Source: Colias croceus
Taxonomy: Eukaryota; Arthropoda; Insecta; Lepidoptera; Pieridae
Direction of reading: 5' to 3'
DNA: 64,000 nucleotides
Assembly (NCBI RefSeq): GCF_905220415.1
Contig: NC_059537.1
Span: forward strand, 13,239,593-13,303,592
Part shown: positions 61,902-64,000 of the stretch, in pieces
Layout: each line of letters begins with the position of its first letter
Position numbering within the stretch: the first letter of the stretch is position 1
Program-made: the position numbers and the translations under genes
The notes under the pieces: generated by a model
The model's database searches: none
What the model was told of the DNA's origin: nothing
Seen by the model: only the letters and a program-made list of their open reading frames with translations

Positions 61902-63846
61902 CAGGGTGTCCCAAAAAGTAGTGATGAACGGAAGCTGGGAGGTAGAGGACCTAGAGGGCTATCCGAATCACCCCCATGTATGTTATGCGATTTTTCGTAT
62001 TTTCGGAGTTATGACATTTTTTTCAATTTTTCATCTATCGCCGAGTACGATGAGATTTTTAACCGACTTCAAAAAAAAGGAGGAGGTTATCAATTCGGCC
62101 GGTATATTTTTTTTATTTTTTTTTTTTTTTTATGTATGTACACCGATTACTCCGAGGTTTCTGAACCGATTTACGTGATTCTTTTTTTGTTCGATGCGGG
62201 ATGGTGTCGAATTGGTCCCATAAAAATTTTATTCGGCTAGGCCTAGTAGTTTTTATTTTATGAGCATTTTTGTCTGTACTCGATGACTTAATTTCAATGT
62301 AGCAAGTAACTTTAATTCACTTCCCGGTAACCGATTGAGCTGAAATTTTGTATACGAATGTAAATTGGATAGCGATGAAACATTATCATGACATGGAGCT
62401 GATCTGATGATGGAATCGGAAGGTGGCCATAGGAACTCAGTAATATATTGACTCAACTTTATCGAGTTTGGGCTCGTTTGATTCGTGTTGAAAAATACAC
62501 TAAAAAGTATTAAATAAAAATAACTGCGTTAAAAACAACCGACTTCAAAAACGGAAAAGTAAGAAATAAAAAAGATTTGATATTATTAATTACTACATAT
62601 TATTTTTATGTGCTATTTATTAAATAGGTTTGAAGTCGGTGCCAAACACTAAGCACTTAGTATTAAGCCCATGCACCGACATCAAACCTTTTTAGTAAAT
62701 AGCACATAAAAATAATATGTAGTAATTAATAATATCAAATCTTTTTTATTTCTTACTTTTCCGTTTTTGAAGTCGGTTGTTTTTAACGCAGTTATTTTTA
62801 TTATTTATGGTGACGTGAATTATTGCGCTAGATGCTTGATTTTTTTTGTGTGCTAAGCTGAAAAATAGGCCAAATCAGTATGGTAACATTTACTATCGTT
62901 AGATCTTCGAATGGAATAAAAAAAAGAATTAAATGCCAAGAAAGATAAAATTACCCATTATGTTCACCACTTCAAGGGCCCGTTAAAAAATAAAATCACA
63001 TAAAAAAAGTTTTCCATTTGGCTTTTAAAAACTTACTCTATCTATCAGGTAACTACCCTAAAAATTTCATTTTATTATTCAGAAAGCTTCAATCGAAAAA
63101 TTGAAATCTAAATGTGGTAAGTGCAAAAATTGAATTAACATGATGGTTAATAAAAACAAATTAAAATAACCCGGAAATTCATAGTAGCAAAAGAAACCAT
63201 TAAAAATGATAAAAGGGCATTCAGACATTTTAAAAAACAAATTTTTACGGTGATGTCTCACTTGCACTGAGCAACAGCGGGGTCATTTTAAAAATTTCTG
63301 GTAATTAAACACCTATTTATTGGTTTTAATTTGTTTTTATTAATCATCATGTTAATTCAATTTTTGCACTTACCACATTTAGATTTCAATTTTTCGATTG
63401 AAGCCTTCTGAATAATAAAATGAAATTTTTAGGGTAGCTACCTGATGAATACAGCAAGTTTTTAAAAGCCAAATGGAAAACTTCTTTTATGTGATTTTAT
63501 TTTTTTACGGGCCCTTGAAGTGGTGAACATACTGGGTAATTTTATCTTTCTTGGCATTTAATTCTTTTTTTTATTCCATTCAAAGATCTAACGATAGTAA
63601 ATGTTACCATACTGATTTGGCCTATTTTTCAGCTTAGCACACAAAAAAAATCAAACATCTAGCGCAATAATTCACGTCACCATAAATAAAAATCTCATCG
63701 TACTCGGCGATTGATGAAAAATTGAAAAAAATGTCATAACTCCGAAAATACGAAAAATCGCATAACATACATGGGGGTGATTCGGATAGCCCTCTAGGTC
63801 CTCTACCTCCCAGCTTCCGTTCATCACTACTTTTTGGGACACCCTG
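61902..63846. mobile_element. Long-TIR DNA element with TA target duplication
   Basis: Ends CAGGGTGTCCCAAAAAGTAG (left) and its inverse (right), flanked by TA at 61900-61901 and 63847-63848. The inverted arms run about 510 bp: 61902-62060 plus 62801-63172 on the left, about 63321-63846 on the right, with a loop near 63173-63320. Left arm interrupted by the element at 62061-62800. No transposase. TA ends suggest mobilisation by a Tc1/mariner-type enzyme. Small ORFs in both arms are mirror products. Confidence 0.88.
62061..62800 (+). mobile_element. Inner 'aaccgacttcaaaaa' element with a terminal 130-bp hairpin
   Basis: Begins 'aaccgacttcaaaaaaaagg' and breaks the left arm of the surrounding element at 'gatgagattttt', as shown by comparing the uninterrupted right arm (63661-63715). 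The last third, about 62514-62643 and 62673-62800, is a near-perfect inverted repeat with 'aaccgacttcaaaaacgg' on both sides. A fragment of the same family is at 36838-36905. Confidence 0.75.
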
Positions 63847-64000
63847 TAGATAATTAACACCCAGACACAGAGCAAACATCTATGTTCATCACACAAATAT
63901 TTGCCCCGGGTGGAGATCGAACCCACGACCTCTGGCTTTGAAGACAGGGCCACTACAAACCAAGCCAACCGGCCAGTCCAGTCAGTAAAAAGATTTTTCT

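Larger units (their letters stand above)
61768..64000 (-). mobile_element. tRNA-derived SINE (copy 2), split by a nested insertion
   Basis: The tail half is 61768-61901 ('cacgatctgatcccatacta') and the head half 63847-64000. On the minus strand the head shows an A-box-like TGGCTTGGTTTG and a B box GGTTCGATCTCC. The two halves together match 916-1195. Between them lies the TA-flanked element at 61902-63846. It continues to or just past the window edge. Confidence 0.8.

Noticed and set aside
61906..62240. ORFs at 61906-62240 and their mirror at 63634-63968
   Set aside because: Both come from the inverted arms of the TA-flanked element and have no protein features.

Overview
This is eukaryotic nuclear DNA from an insect, almost certainly a moth or butterfly. 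The evidence is AT-rich introns with short exons, insect-like protein sequences, and repeats typical of Lepidoptera: the 'ctagc..ccgcccgcggcttcgcccg' interspersed family, non-LTR retrotransposon tails containing 'cctttgcccagcagtggga', and the 'aaccgacttcaaaaa' repeat. I see no bacterial genes, CRISPR array or viral genes.

Eight conserved protein-coding genes and one tRNA gene can be read, with exon phases that close in every model. From left to right: the 3' part of CSN2, a COP9 signalosome subunit (+, 1-3223); an alpha-arrestin (-, 8410-13258); gamma-tubulin (+, 18125-23226); endosulfine (-, 24981-26643); RnrS, the ribonucleotide reductase small subunit (+, 28864-33248); ribophorin II of oligosaccharyltransferase (-, 35232-41847); mitochondrial ATP synthase subunit g (+, 42422-42858); DAP3/mS29, a mitoribosomal GTP-binding protein (-, 43238-45542); and the C-terminal 1383 residues of NBAS, an ER-Golgi tethering protein with a Sec39 region (-, from beyond the right edge to 46313). 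A tRNA-Phe(GAA) gene lies antisense in an NBAS intron. These are unrelated housekeeping genes. Neighbour relations that matter are a 574-bp head-to-head promoter (ribophorin II / ATP synthase g), two tail-to-tail pairs (gamma-tubulin/endosulfine and ATP synthase g/DAP3), and E2F-type sites upstream of RnrS.

The space between exons is full of mobile DNA. Main items: a 3.07-kb foldback element with about 840-bp inverted arms and an 8-bp target duplication (4257-7326); a degenerate TA-flanked DNA transposon that keeps an intron-containing transposase fragment (14568-15740); two miniature-element families that share one terminal inverted repeat but differ inside; and a three-layer nest at the right edge, with a hairpin repeat inside a TA-flanked long-TIR element inside a tRNA-derived SINE. 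Two genes, gamma-tubulin and NBAS, carry tandem partial duplications of an exon with its splice donor. I see no clear candidate for a wholly new biological system; the noteworthy signals are these transposon structures and the exon duplications.
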